Origin: Rugalucina vietnamica
Lineage: Eukaryota; Mollusca; Bivalvia; Lucinida; Lucinidae
Assembly (NCBI GenBank): GCA_964017185.1
Contig: OZ024869.1
Location: 3,742,501 to 3,806,500 of the forward strand
Direction: 5' to 3'
DNA: 64,000 bases
Positions 18,945-31,436 of this stretch are shown here, one piece after another. Each line of letters starts with the position of its first letter. The first letter of the stretch is position 1. Both the position numbers and the translations under genes were made by a program. The notes beneath the pieces were generated by a model. It searched no databases and was not told the origin of the DNA. It saw only the letters and a program-made list of their open reading frames with translations.

Positions 18945-19620
18945 TTATGCTACAATATGACATGAAAAAAGACGGAACATGGGTTAACACTGTTAATCTC
19001 GAAATGAAGTTTATCAAAGAAAATGTCGGTTGGCAAATAATTAATATACATGTAAAAAACATTGTGAATTTGCATGCATGTATATTTTAATATGTTGATA
19101 GTATTGTGTCAATGTAATTCCATTATGGATATACAAGTGCCGCCCGTTCCAGATCAGCCTAACACTTTTCGGTTCCCACAACGTACTTGATCCGTCTTGG
19201 TTCGACAGTAGGCCACCGCCTGATGAGACTCGCAAAGGGGTCGAAATAGTTGTTAAAAAGAAACTGTTTTTCTGATAAATCTTCCAATTTAAAGTGCCTG
19301 AATTTCGGACATTTTTGTTAACAAAAACGATCGAAACTGGTCCCAAAGCGCGCTCAGAACGCGTTTAGAGGTACCAATTTATCAAAATTTTCTCGGGGGA
19401 GATCCCCCGAACCCCCCTTACGAGAGGGGGTTAACCCCCTCTCGTGCTCTCCCCCTCTCGTGCCTTCGGCACTCGACCATGTCTTCCGCCGGACCACTTT
19501 TTAAAACGCGGCGACGGCCCTGTTTGTTAGGGCTTACTGCTCGAGTTGAGTAGTAGGCCTAAATCTTAAACTAACTGTTTTACTGCTTATTTAATTTGTC
19601 AAGAACCTGACATGATATAC
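18944..19620. repeat. Intergenic; dispersed repeat at 19300-19520
   Basis: 19300-19520 matches 16940-17130 and carries CGGGGGAGATCCCCCGA and GAGAGGGGGTTAACCCCCTC palindromes. The rest shows nothing coding. Confidence 0.55.
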
Positions 19621-19624
19621 ATTA

Positions 19625-19915
19625 CGAAAACTTGCCCATGCAATATTCAGAGATTTTTTCAGCTGTAAAAAATGAAAAATGTCAGTAGAAAATTTTTGAT
19701 ATTTTTCTTAGTTTTGCTCAAAACATAGATTGTGGGTACACGTTAGAACCGCCTCGGCGAGGCGGTTATAACGAGTACCCACAATCTATGTTTTGGAGCA
19801 AAAATAAGAAAAATAGGTCTACCCCCGCATACCCCAGTTTTGCTATATAATAGTGGGGTTTAAGGGGGTATACATTTCACGGACATGTTTTCGTGATGGA
19901 AAGATGTTAAAGTTT
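19625..19915. mobile_element. Palindromic MITE, family B (copy 2)
   Basis: Starts ATTACGAAAACTTGCCCATG. Centre AAAACATAGATTGTGGGTAC / GTACCCACAATCTATGTTTT around CCGCCTCGGCGAGGCGG. Ends ACGGACATGTTTTCGTGATG. A complete copy. Confidence 0.92.
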
Positions 19916-20029
19916 TATTAAGGTTTTTATTAATGTTCGTTTCTATATATATAAAAAAAAAGCGCTGCAGGCATGCATGATACCCCGCCACGCAAATTAA
20001 ATTTAGCAAAAATGTTTGTTAAATAAATA

Positions 20030-21190
20030 AATTCTCAAGATAAAGAGCAGAACAAAATTTTGTCATAAATGAAGGACCATAACTCTGTATACATTGATAA
20101 AATTTACAAATTTACCCATCTTCAATCCCAAACCACTACTTCCTGATTTGAACTTTTATACACAGTTTGAAGAAAATTGGTTGATAAATGCACAAAACAG
20201 AGGCAGAAAACGAAATTTTAATGTAAATTATGGGCCATAACTCTGTACTTATTTAATGAAAATTTATTCATTTTCAATCCCAAACCACTCCTTCTTGATA
20301 TGAACTCCTATACAAAGTTTGAAGAAAATCGGTCGATAAATGCTCAAGATAGAGCCCGGAAACAAATTTTAACATAAATCAAGGGCCATAACTCTGTACT
20401 TATTTAACAAAATTTACCCATCTTCAATCCCAAACCACTCCTTCCTGGTATGAACTCCTATACAAAGTTTGAAGAAAATCGGTCAATAAATGCTCAAGAT
20501 AGAGCCCGGAAACAAAATTTTAACGTAAATCAAGGGCCATAACTCTGTACTTATTTGACAAAATTTACCCATCTTCAATCCCAGACCACTCCTTCTTGGT
20601 ATGAACTCCTATACAAAGTTTGAAGAAAAATGGTCAATAAATGCTCAAGATAGAGCCCGGAAACAAAATTTTAACATAAATCAAGGGCCATAACTCTGTA
20701 CATATTTGACGAAATTTACCCATCTTCAATCCCAGACCACTCCTTCCTGGTATGAACTCTTATACCGTTTGAAGAAAATCGGTCAATAAATGCTCAAGAT
20801 AGAGCCCGGAAACAAAATTTTAACGTAAATCAAGGGCCATAACTCTGTACTTATTTGACGAAATTTACCGATCTTCAATCCCAGACCACTCCTTCATGGT
20901 ATGAACTCCTATACAAAGTTTGAAGAAAAAAGGTCAATAAATACTCAAGATAGAGCCCGGAAACGAAATTTTAACGTAAATCAAGGGCCATAACTCTGTA
21001 CTTATCAGACGAAATTTACCCATCTTCAATCCTAAACCACTCCTTCCTGATATGAACTCCTATGCAAAGTTTGAAGAAAATCGGTCAATAAATGCTCAAG
21101 ATAGAGCCCGGAAACGAAACGCTGACGGACGGACAGACAGACGGATAGAGGGACGGACGGACACTCGAACGCATTTTTTTGGAGGGTATA
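20030..21190 (+). repeat. Tandem repeat, about 149-nt unit, seven copies
   Basis: Units share TGCTCAAGATAGAGCCCGGA, AATCAAGGGCCATAACTCTG, CATCTTCAATCC and GTTTGAAGAAAATCGGTC. The array ends in an ACGGACGGACAGACAGACGG run and TTTTTTTGGAGGGTATAATT. No coding sequence. Confidence 0.92.
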
Positions 21191-22789
21191 ATTAACATAA
21201 TTAACCGTTATAAGCCATATGACTTGTTTTCCAATCCTGACACTTTATTTGTTATGTAATGTAAATTGATATGTTATTTTGATTTAAAATAAATATTGTT
21301 TAAACCAACATAATTAACATAATACCCCGCACTTTTTTAAGTGGCGGGGTATAAAAATCACTACAATTCTTCTCAGTGACACACGCGCTCACGTGCAAGC
21401 TCTCGGGGCTCTTGTACAAAAAACGGTGCGTTCTTTTACCGGAATATACCTGATTACCGGAATGGACTACTAGCAGGGTGGATATGTAACAATTTTTTGG
21501 TGGATTGTGCACTTTTTGATAAAAGCATGAAACTTGGCACAGGTGTAGACTTACAATTATAAGAATTTTTGAGGGTCAGTGCCACGTGAAATTTGGCCTG
21601 TGACGGCCGCCATTTTGAAATTCAAGATGGCGGCATTTTCATTAAAAGCATTATACAGATTGATATCAGTTTCCACTGCTGCTTTCGTAATAAGTATCAA
21701 AAGCCAAAGTTCTAATGCTTATCCATTTCAAGATATATTTTAATGCATTTTAATCTGAAAAGTTTTCAAGATGGCGACTATTTTCAAAGATGGCCGCCAT
21801 TAATTTACTAAAAATCAAGTTAGCGAGACGAAAATGTGACGCAGTAATTAAAAAGAAGAATTATTCATTATAAAATGTTTCAAGCACACTACATGCCACA
21901 AATACAAGTTACATAATATCAAAACAAAAATAGATTCAATGCCACAAATGTCCTGTCATGGCCGAAATTCATTATTTTTTGCAAAGTGGCCACCTATTTG
22001 CAGCTTCTTTATCAATATGACATTCAATATATAATTGCCGAAATCATACTTTCTTCGAATTGCTGTCATAAACATTTTCATACACCTTAAACTCATACTG
22101 CTGATTAGAAATATCAAGAATGATGCTATTCTCAAGATGGTTGCCATATTTAGCTTCTTGAACAGTGTATATTGATATGTTACATATGGATACTATAAAT
22201 TATGATTTTGGATGGGAATCTCTTGATCTGTTCTAATGAATAGAAATATTCTACTTTCACAAAAATCTTATTTATCTGTATTGTTTCAGTTGCATATTTA
22301 AATCAGAATGGTATTCAAGATGGCTGCCAAAGGACAAAAAGAAAAAAAAATATATTTTAGGAAAATGTTGATTGAATAGTTTGAACTGCTGAAGATCTTA
22401 TTAATTTTCTAGTATGTTGATGTTAACTATCCTTGAATAGAAGTAATGACATTATATTTGACATTCAAAATGGCTGTCAAAATCATATATGGTCATTAGT
22501 TGTGATTTTTGTAATAGACATTACTGCCAGTCTTGCAGCACATTCAAATCCTTGATACAAACTATTCCACGTTTAAGATTTTACTAAATCCTGTAAAGAT
22601 ATGTGCATACATCCAGCAAACAAGCTATCAGCAAAAATATATATATTCCTCTAAAGGTGATTCTACATATCCGAATCAATATCTGAATCCGCCTACATTT
22701 ATTACTAGAGTAACAGGTCATCTCATGCCTGCTTTCTGGCAAGTGGCATACTAATTGCAACCTTTCAATGAGTTTTTGGCATCAATGAC

Positions 22790-24430
22790 ATCTACGTTAG
22801 GACTTCCCATTGCATAGGGTGATGGCTGGAGACTTCAAAATTTCTATCCCTACTAGCTCAAGTGCGAGCTTGTGCCACACATCAAACTGCAGGAGCTGAA
22901 GGGTCAAGAGAAACAAGCAGAGTTCCACTTTCTAAGTAATTTACTTCCTATGTCATAAGACATTGAGCTGCAACAGAAAAGCACAGTAAATGAGCATATG
23001 TCTTCTCTAAGTACAACCTTCTGCATGCTGCAAAAGAAGTATGCAAATTAACCATGGAGAAAGCAGAAATGGTAGTTTAACACGCTGGTAGAGGAAGCAG
23101 TAAGGGAGGAGGTCAGGTCCTTCAAACTGTGAAAGGCAGGTGTCAGGCAAACTGCATACAACTGGTAAGAGTTCATCCAGTAGAATAGAATGGGGGGGGG
23201 GTCTTTATATCCTAATTCAGAAAATGTATTTTGTTTTACCAAGTAAATATGATGTGGCAATCAGGATATCTTGGTAGATAAACTTGTCAGAAATAATGAA
23301 GACCAACTGTTGCTAAACCAGAAAGCAGAAAAAGAGCATTATGAAAATCTCCTGTTGAATTTCCTTGGAATCTGGAGGACCAGTCTGAGGAAACCCATGT
23401 CGAAAACCGAAATGAGTCGGACACAAAGGCCATCTGCAATGTAGCATCTGGCAAAGCAGCCGGGCCTTCAGGTACCATCACTAAAATTCTGAAGTCACTC
23501 GGGAAAACTAGAACACCCAAAGTGCCTGATCTTGTTGACATCACCACAGACAGTTGCATTCCAAGTGACTGGCACTAGAGCTTCATTGTCCACCAGTTTA
23601 AGGGAAAAGGGCACATTCTGAACAGAGGCAACAAGGGCTTGATGCTGATTGAACAAGTGGTGAAGGTGTTGGAGCATAAAGGGAAAAAGATCTGAGCTTG
23701 ATGAGATGCATTGTGATTTGATGTCAGGATGAGGCTCTACAGGTGCAGTTTTTATTTTTAGAGAATCACTCGGCTGATAATAAGCTTCTCTACATGGCCT
23801 CATTTGACCTGCAGAAAGCATTCAATTGCGTCAATTGGATTTCATCTGGTAGACACTGTGATAACTAGGAAATGATGAGAGGCTAGTGCCTTTTGTCAAA
23901 TCCATGTACATGTATTGGGATGTGAGAAGCAAGGTTAGAGTTGGTATTGGGTACATTGAGGACTTTGGTGTCTTAGTGGATGTTCACAAGGGCTCTGCCA
24001 ATAGCACGCTGCATCATTTTGCTGGAGGTTATATCTAGGGGCCTGATGTCTAGGAAAGAAACGTCCTATTGATGGACAAATGGTAAAGAAGCTTGAAGTT
24101 GATAATGAAATTATTGAAGTAGTTCCAAAAGTCTGTTATCTAGTAGACATCTTTTCTGCTTGTTGTGAATATGACCCATTTGTCATCATTGGCTGTTACA
24201 ATAAGCTTTTGGCAAATTTCGCCAATTGCTTACCCTCTTCACCAACATTTTCTGCTGCTTCTGACAAACGGTAAAATGAATTTGTTTACCCGTATAATGC
24301 TAAATGCAGCATGTAGAGCACAACAATGGCCAGATTGCTAAACAAGCTAAACGTAGTTGCACAAAAGAGACTGGTAACGAAACCATGGGATAAAATGTTG
24401 TTTGATATGAGAATGGAGCTTGGAAAGGGC
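22790..24430 (+). pseudogene. Decayed LINE reverse-transcriptase pseudogene
   Basis: The plus-strand frames, with several stops and shifts, still read EKEHYENLLN, GKAAGPSG, VPDLVDI, FIVHQFKGKG, KVRVGIGYIEDFGVLVDVHK and DGQMVKKLEVDNEIIEVVPK. These are thumb, finger and palm segments of a LINE RT of the KAAGPSG/YKGKG type. It is a different family from the element at 1-4050. Long inactive. Confidence 0.75.
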
Positions 24431-24431
24431 C

Positions 24432-24725
24432 ATTACGAAAACTTGTCCATACAATATACAGAGAATTTTGTCAGCATTAAGTATTAAAAAATCATTGGAA
24501 GAGTTCTGATAATCTAAAAGTGTTTGCTCAAAACATTTATTGTGGGTACACATTAAAACCGCTTCGCCGAGGTGGTTCTAATGAGTACCCACAATCTTTG
24601 TTTTGGAACAAAAACAAAGAAAAGAAAAATAGGTATACCCCTGTAAACCCCAGTTTTGCTTTATAAAAGTGGGATATGAGGGTGTATACTTTTCATGGCC
24701 ATGTTTTCTTTATGCAATGCTGATC
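24432..24725. mobile_element. Palindromic MITE, family B (copy 3)
   Basis: ATTACGAAAACTTGTCCATA start; AAAACATTTATTGTGGGTAC / GTACCCACAATCTTTGTTTT palindrome; ATGGCCATGTTTTCTTTATG end. It lies within the composite foldback, next to the RT relic. Confidence 0.85.
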
Positions 24726-24819
24726 CTCAGAATCATTCATAGTGTAGAAGTCGTCTAGGAAGATAACTTGTCAGACAAGTACAATTCTCGGTAGAGGACA
24801 AAAGACGACAAAAATGGAC

Positions 24820-24879
<60 letters not shown>
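24820..24879. repeat. (TGA)n microsatellite
   Basis: About 19 consecutive TGA/GAT units. Confidence 0.97.
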
Positions 24880-25786
24880 GACTAAAACTTAGATACACTA
24901 AACAAATACATGTTAAATAATTTTTAATTAATCATAAGAACTTTGGAAAACAACATGTAAAAATGAAAGAAAAAAAAAAGAATATGTTAAATACTTTCCT
25001 ACTTTGGTAGCCATTTTGGATGCTATCATTAATCAGTAAAAAGATAATTTGCCTAATACAAACTAATATGTAACTTGCATTTGTGATGTTATGTGCTTGA
25101 GAACATTTCATCAATGCAAATCCTTCATTCTGATCAAAACAGCATGTTTTATCACACTTTTAGTACTGTGTGTACTAAATTTCAGGTAATTTAATGGCGG
25201 CCATTTTGAAAATAGCCGCCATCTTTGAAAATTACGAGTTTATTTTATCATAATTTGATATCTTGAAATTTTTATTTATTGAATTTGGGGTTTTTAAAAC
25301 TTTTAAAGAAAGCAACACTGTAAACTGATAACTAACTGTAAAGGCTGTATATCATGGGAAAAAGCCGCCATTTTGAAATTCAAGATGGCGGCCGTCACAG
25401 GGCGAATTTCACGTGGCACTGACCCTCAAAAATTCTTATAATTATAGATATAGTTATGTACCAAGTTTCATGCTTTTATCAAAAAGTGCACAATCATTTC
25501 ACATATCCGCCCTGCTATACCGGAATGGACATTTATATGTGTCCCGGGGTACTTTTTATTTAGTTTTTGAAGACAGGATCACCTAAAATATGCACAGGCC
25601 GTGATAAGTCCGAGGATTGTGTGGTTTAGGTACCACAAAATTGTGTTCCATGCGATTGGGTACAATCCTAGCTCAAATGCGCATATACGCCTAATTGTAC
25701 ATCTTTAGATGAAACAAATCTTATGCAAACTACTTTTTTGACTTCAAAATTATACTACCTGTGCTTCGACTAAGACAACTTACCGG

Positions 25787-25950
25787 CCCCGATAACTCAG
25801 GAGGTTAGAGCGCACGGCTTCGGAAGCGGTAGGTCGTGGGGTTGCGTACAAAGTTACGCCATACCGAAGGCATTAAAATAGTACCAGAGGGTACCTTGCT
25901 TGACGCTCAGCATTCTAAGGCAAGCACTGACTTCTCTTCTCTCAGTATAG
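25787..25950 (+). mobile_element. tRNA-derived SINE (second copy)
   Basis: GCCCCGATAACTCAGGAGGT, TTAGAGCGCACGGCTTCGGA, then TACGCCATACCGAA and the shared tail GTACCAGAGGGTACCTTGCT, GACGCTCAGCATTC, GGCAAGCACTGACTTCTCTT. The B-box is degenerate. Confidence 0.75.
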
Positions 25951-26059
25951 CAGAACTAAATCGCGAATCTAATGAGAAAATATGAAAAGTTTGAATAATA
26001 ACCAAAACAGACCCGATAACAACCAATGTCTGAATTCACTTATCCCTCTAATATACATA

Positions 26060-26071
26060 TCATCATTATCA

Positions 26072-26115
<44 letters not shown>

Positions 26116-26165
26116 GTTGTTGTTTTTGTTGTCGTTGTTGTTGTTGTCGTTGTTGTTGTTGCTGC

Positions 26166-26196
<31 letters not shown>

Positions 26197-26197
26197 A
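26060..26197. repeat. Trinucleotide microsatellite, ATT to GTT to GCT blocks
   Basis: A run of triplets that changes from ATT through GTT/GTC to GCT. The sequential drift suggests an old (TNN) array with point mutations spread by slippage. Confidence 0.96.
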
Positions 26198-26568
26198 ATC
26201 GTATACATGCAAAAATCTGCTCACGGCGACCGATATATGTTCTTTCAAAACCAATCTGACCAGCATCGATTTTTCTGAGCGGCGACATTAGTCTCAATGA
26301 GTCTATTGCTTCGTGATGAGATAAGGTGCCGATTATATGATGTTGATTACTTACCGAATTATCAGATTTGTCATCAAATGAACACCCTACGGCAGTGACG
26401 ACTAATAAGGACAGGTGGCTGTTCGCCAAAGATTGACAGGTGCTGTCTAAGAAAAAATCCATACAGAATTTGAGCCGCAAAGCGACAAAAACATTTTTGT
26501 GATTTTTCATGAAAACGAACTGCTGACGCTGTATTGTTAAAACGCTGTATTGTTAAATTGTGAGACAG

Positions 26569-27312
26569 TAAAGCCCCGTTTACACATTCATGATTTTCTC
26601 TACGATTCGCCACGATTCACCCCGATTTCTCATGGTCAGAAAAATCGGGATGGATCGGGATGAATCGTGGCGAAAAGTGGAAATATTTAGTGTCACTGCG
26701 ATTCCAGTAAGAATGTCCACGATACTAGTACGGTGTCTAAGGTATCGCTACGAATCAATGACGATTCATGACGGCAACGCTACGGTCAATGAGGATTAAC
26801 CACGGTGGCACAACGAATGCTCACGGTGCTTGTACGGTTCGATACGGTACTAGTACGATTCACGGCGGTAGCCGTCGTGACCAGTCGTGGAGCTCCGTAG
26901 CGAAACCGTGGATGATTCGTAGGACAACCGTACACAATTCGTGGTGAATCGTCAAAGATTCCACGGTTTCGCTACGGAGCTCCACGATTGGCTACGATCT
27001 CTCACGAATAGCCGCAAATATAGCTACGGTGTCAGAACGAATAAGAACGATTCCGCTACGGTTGCGCTACGAATTAGGCCACGCCCAATAACCACCACGA
27101 TTCGCCACGAATGTTTTAAACAGTTTAAAACTTCCGTAGCGCTACCGTGGAGTTTCCCCGAATCATCACGATTCATCAAGATTCACCACGATTTACCACG
27201 GTTCTACTACAAATCACCACGGTACACCACGGTACATGACGATTTTACAAATCGTGGCGAATCGTAGCTGCACCGTAGCCAAAAATCGTGAATGTGTAAA
27301 CAGGCCTTAAGA
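26569..27312. mobile_element. Palindrome-rich element with TIRs and CACGATTC/CCACGG word array
   Basis: The ends are inverted: AAAGCCCCGTTTACACATTC at left, and GAATGTGTAAACAGGCCTTA at right. The inside is filled with short related words on both strands (CACGATTC, CTACGGT, CCACGGT, GAATCGTGG). A perfect 26-nt inverted repeat has arms at 26886-26911 and 26961-26986 (CGTGGAGCTCCGTAGCGAAA...). No ORF; a non-autonomous DNA element is the likeliest reading. Confidence 0.8.
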
Positions 27313-27680
27313 ACATATATATACCAATATAAAATTAAACTAGAATGAATGCAAAAAGGGGTTATAAATAAGTGTTTATGAAAAGTCAGTCTGCACATTT
27401 AATATGTCCTTATCCACTTTCTTTGGCATGATACGAGTTTTATCATGATGAGTCTGGGGTTAATTAAAAGAATTAAGCGAAATCTAAAGTCAACAAAATG
27501 TTATGTGTTTTTTATAATGGACAGACAGGATCAAAGATTTGCCTGTGCAGTATGATTTCCAACATGACACACTGGCACACTGGTTTAAACATTAAGCAAG
27601 ACTCTCTTTCTATCATGGATAGAATTAATCATGGGTAGAATTAAAACAGCGTCATGAAATCGACAGTTTCCCGTGCCCTA
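27313..27680. other. Intergenic gap before the CEMIP-like gene
   Basis: AT-rich, with no repeat family or coding sequence recognised. It is the upstream region of the CEMIP-like gene. Confidence 0.5.
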
Positions 27681-27690
27681 CCCATTTGTT

Positions 27691-27696
27691 TATAAA
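27691..27696 (+). promoter_or_regulatory. Candidate TATA box of the CEMIP-like gene
   Basis: TATAAA, 53 nt upstream of the start ATG. This spacing would place the transcription start about 25-30 nt further on and leave a 5' UTR of about 30 nt. Inferred from position only. Confidence 0.45.
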
Positions 27697-27748
27697 GAGC
27701 AGCCACATATCCAGCCACAGAGGCAAAAGCTCCAAACAGTATAGGGAC

Positions 27749-27859
27749 ATGATGTTTTTGCTTTCGTCCATTCTCGCGATTTTCCTGGGATCTCTCGGTA
27801 TTAGCGCCACATGCCCGCATGTTGGGGTAACAAAGCGGTGGTCTACATGGTCGGGAAAG
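27749..27859 (+). CDS. CEMIP-like exon 1 (signal peptide)
   Basis: Residues 1-37: MMFLLSSILAIFLGSLGISA, then TCPHVGVTKRWSTWSGK. Hydrophobic leader with likely cleavage after ISA. The donor is gtaact, phase 0. A CP...W motif follows the leader in vertebrate CEMIP too. Confidence 0.85.
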
Positions 27860-30800
27860 GTAACTCTAATTTTTAGAACTTTGTATAAATGGATTTTTTT
27901 CGACTTCTGGATAATCACTTACAAACCAACGAGCAATGTTATGCCGAAATCCGTCTCAAAGTATCGCTTCTCTAGACAATCAAGTATGTACAAAATATTG
28001 TGAATTGTACAAAATATTATTAGTATGGGTAACGAATAATGGAAGCATTCGTACTGAAAATTACTTGCAACGTCTCTAACATATGCGAATAATGGAAGCA
28101 TTCGTACTGAAAATTACTTGCAACGTCTCTTTAACATATGCGAATAATACACATTTTTTGTGCACTTTCAGCCTACTTTAACTCACTCAGTCGAATTAAA
28201 CGTTATTTGCGACTTGTCTTATGCACGTACAATCTTATGTACAATACATTTCAGCCTACTACCGATGGAGCGTCAGTTGTTATCTCCGAGACCATGCTAT
28301 TTGACGAATCAGTTGACGTGTTCAGCATCAACATCACCTCATCCGGGCGGTTGATCTGGGACCCGGAGGCGGAGAACACCGAGTTGAGGGTCAGCTATAT
28401 CCTGGTTGAGGGGAGGCTGGATATTGGGAGCGAGGATTGTCCGTATGAAGGGGAGACAACAATAACATTGACAGGTGCGTGAGTTTTCTATAACCGTCAG
28501 GTTGAGACATTAATTTTGTTTTGAGTGGCTACTCTGAAATAATTCTGTCAAATCTGAGCTGAAACATTTATTTTCACTGAATGCTCTAAAATAGTTCTGT
28601 AGAACTTGAGACATTTGTTTTGACTGAGTGCTCTAAAGTAGTTCTGTCAAACATTAGCTTTGACTGACTACTCTAAAATAGTTCTGTCAAACCTGAGACA
28701 TTTCTTTTGTCTAAATGCTCTAAAATAGCTCTGTCAAACCTGAGCTGAGACATTCATTTTCACTAAATGCTTTAAAATAGTTCTGTAGAACCTGAGACAT
28801 TTGTTTTGACTGAATACTCTAAAATAGTTCTGTCAAACCTGAGACAATTGTTTTGACTGAATACTCTAAAATAGTTCTGTCAAACCTGAGACATTTGTTT
28901 TGACTGAATACTCTAAAATAGTTCTGTCAAACCTGAGACATTTGTTTTGACTGAATACTCTAAAATAGTTCTGTCAAACCTGAGACAATTGTTTTGACTG
29001 AATACTCTAAAATAGTTCTGTCAAACCTGAGACAATTGTTTTGACTGAATACTCAAAAATATAGTTCTGTCGAACCTGAGCTGAGACATATATTTTCACT
29101 CAAATACTTTAAAATAGTTCTGTCACACCTGAGGCATTTGTTTTGACTGAATGATCTAAAATAGTTCTGTCAAACCTGAGCTGAGACGTTTATTTTCACC
29201 GAATACTCTAAAATAGTTCTGTCAAACCCGAGACATTTATTTTTACTAAATATTCTAAAATAGTTCTGTCAAACCCGAGACATTTATTTTTACTAAATAC
29301 TCTAAAATAGTTCTGTCAAACCCGAGACATTTATTTTTACTTAATACTCTAAAATAGTTCTGTTAAACCTGAAAACCTGAGACATTTGTTTTGACTGAAT
29401 ATTCTAAAATAGCTCTTTCAAACCTGAGACAATTGTTTTGACTGAATACTCTAAAATAGGTCTGTCAAACCTGAGACATTTGTTTTGAATGAATACTCCA
29501 AACCTGAGCTGAGACGTATATTTTCTCTGAATGCTTGAAAATAGCTCTGTCAAAACTGAGACATTCACGAAAACACGCCCATGTAATATACAGAGATTTT
29601 TAGACCCGTAAAAATCTAAAACAAAAATCCAATGAAACATTTCAACATTTTCAATATTTATGCTCAAAACATTGATTGTGGGTACACGACAGAACGTCGA
29701 TGGGGCGATTCTCTAAAGCGTACACACAATCTATGTTTTGGATCAAAACTAAGAAAACATATTGTATACCCATGTATACCCCAATTTTACTATTACATAA
29801 AAGTGGGGTGTAAAGGGGTATGCATTATATGAACATGTTATCGTGATGTGTTTTGATTGAATGCTCTAAAATAGTTTTGACTAAATATGCTTTCTAGATG
29901 CTTTACCATGGGAACCGAACAACTAATTGATTGTTATGGATAGCCATGATGAGCAATAATGAATTATACGCTCGTATATGGTATTTGGTGGTTTAATTAG
30001 AGTAATTTTAGGAAATCGTGGAGACTACGAACTCTCGGCTGGACCAAAGGTATTGCTCGTTGCCGATGGTGGAACGTTGGAGCTCCATGGTAAAAAGAAA
30101 TTGAGCTGGACCAAACTCAGTAAAACTGTCAAGAAAATAGAGAATACAGACAGCATCCTGTATGACCACTTGGTGAGTTCTAAACGACTTTATATAAATG
30201 AGCCGCCGCGTGGGAAAACCAACAATGTGGTTTCCGAACAGGTCCGACACAAACCGACCTGTACAAGCACAGAAAAGAGCTAGCAGCTTGAAATTTCGGA
30301 TTTACATGTAAGTAGAAGAGGAATTGTACTATCCGAGTAGCAGTTACTGCGAAGCTGATCTGCGCCTTTGTTTTCGCCTATGCAGATTGTTGGTTTTCCT
30401 ATGTGGTGGCTCAAAATCATAGCACATTATTAATCACAGAATAGCAAGCAGGCAAGAAAAAAAACTGGAGAGACTAGTCAGTAATAATTGATGCATACAC
30501 TTAATGATATTACCGGTAAACCACTTAGAATGTCTGAGCCTGCCTACGAAAAGTGGTTTAATCATCTTTAGTTATTTCCTCGGGTGGTTAAATTTTTGAA
30601 GCATAATTTGGATTTCATGACACCCTATTATTGGGTATAAGTCACATATAATGGTGGCGGCAACGTTTGCAACGTTTCCACATGGCTACATTAAACTGTT
30701 ACTGGGATGTAAAACATCATTTCAATGTGACAAACCATCACGAAAACATGTCCGTGTAATGTATACCCCCCTGAACCAACAGTAGTGTTTGCAAGATCCT

Positions 30801-31390
30801 CCGTCAGGCCGATCGCCCTGAACCCCACTTTTATATAGCAAAACTGGGGTATGCAGGGGTATACCTTTTTTTCTTATTTTTGCTCCAAAACATAGATTGT
30901 GGGTACTCGTTAGAACCGTCTCGCCGAGGCGATTATGACGTGTACCCACAATCTATGTTTTTGGCAAAAATAAGAAAAACATCAGCATTTTTGTCATGAA
31001 ATTTTCATTTTTTACTGTTGAAAAAAACATCTCTGTATGTTGCTTGGGCAAGTTTTCGTGATGCAAACTTTATTTCAGTCTGACGAACGAGGTTCTTCCG
31101 AGAACGAGACGTACGGCTTTGTCGCGTACACAATAACCCCGGGAGAAGGCAACGAATACACCATTAAAGATTTTGAGGTCTACAACTTCTACTTTAAACG
31201 TGCCCGGAACCACATCCTACGCACAGAAAGATTTGTCAAACAGATAGAAGGTATTACTTGAGCTTTGTAAATATTTTACCAAAATGTATGTCGTAATCAT
31301 TACATATTTTTGTTCAATCACAATGTTATATTCATATTCGCAAGCTGCAATTTGCAGCATTAAGAATCTAGCACCAGCTTCTCTCCTCCT

Positions 31391-31436
<46 letters not shown>

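Larger units (their letters stand above)
21455..25530. mobile_element. Composite foldback of about 4.1 kb with inverted arms and a dead LINE inside
   Basis: Left arm 21455-21650 and right arm about 25365-25530 are inverted copies. Shared words include ACCGGAATGGAC, GCAGGG(T/C)GGATATGT, GTGCACTTTTTGATAAAAGC, ATGAAACTTGG and TTTTTGAGGGTCAGTGCCAC. Both arms then show GCCGCCATTTTGAAATTCAA and CAAGATGGCGG words. The inside holds more diverged CAAGATGGC(G/T)GCC words (21770-22480), a LINE RT relic, a family B MITE and a TGA microsatellite. Confidence 0.85.

Noticed and set aside
25969..26510. Poly-Asn/Ser or poly-Leu/Ile/Ala open frames
   Set aside because: They translate the ATT/GTT/GCT microsatellite; no gene structure.
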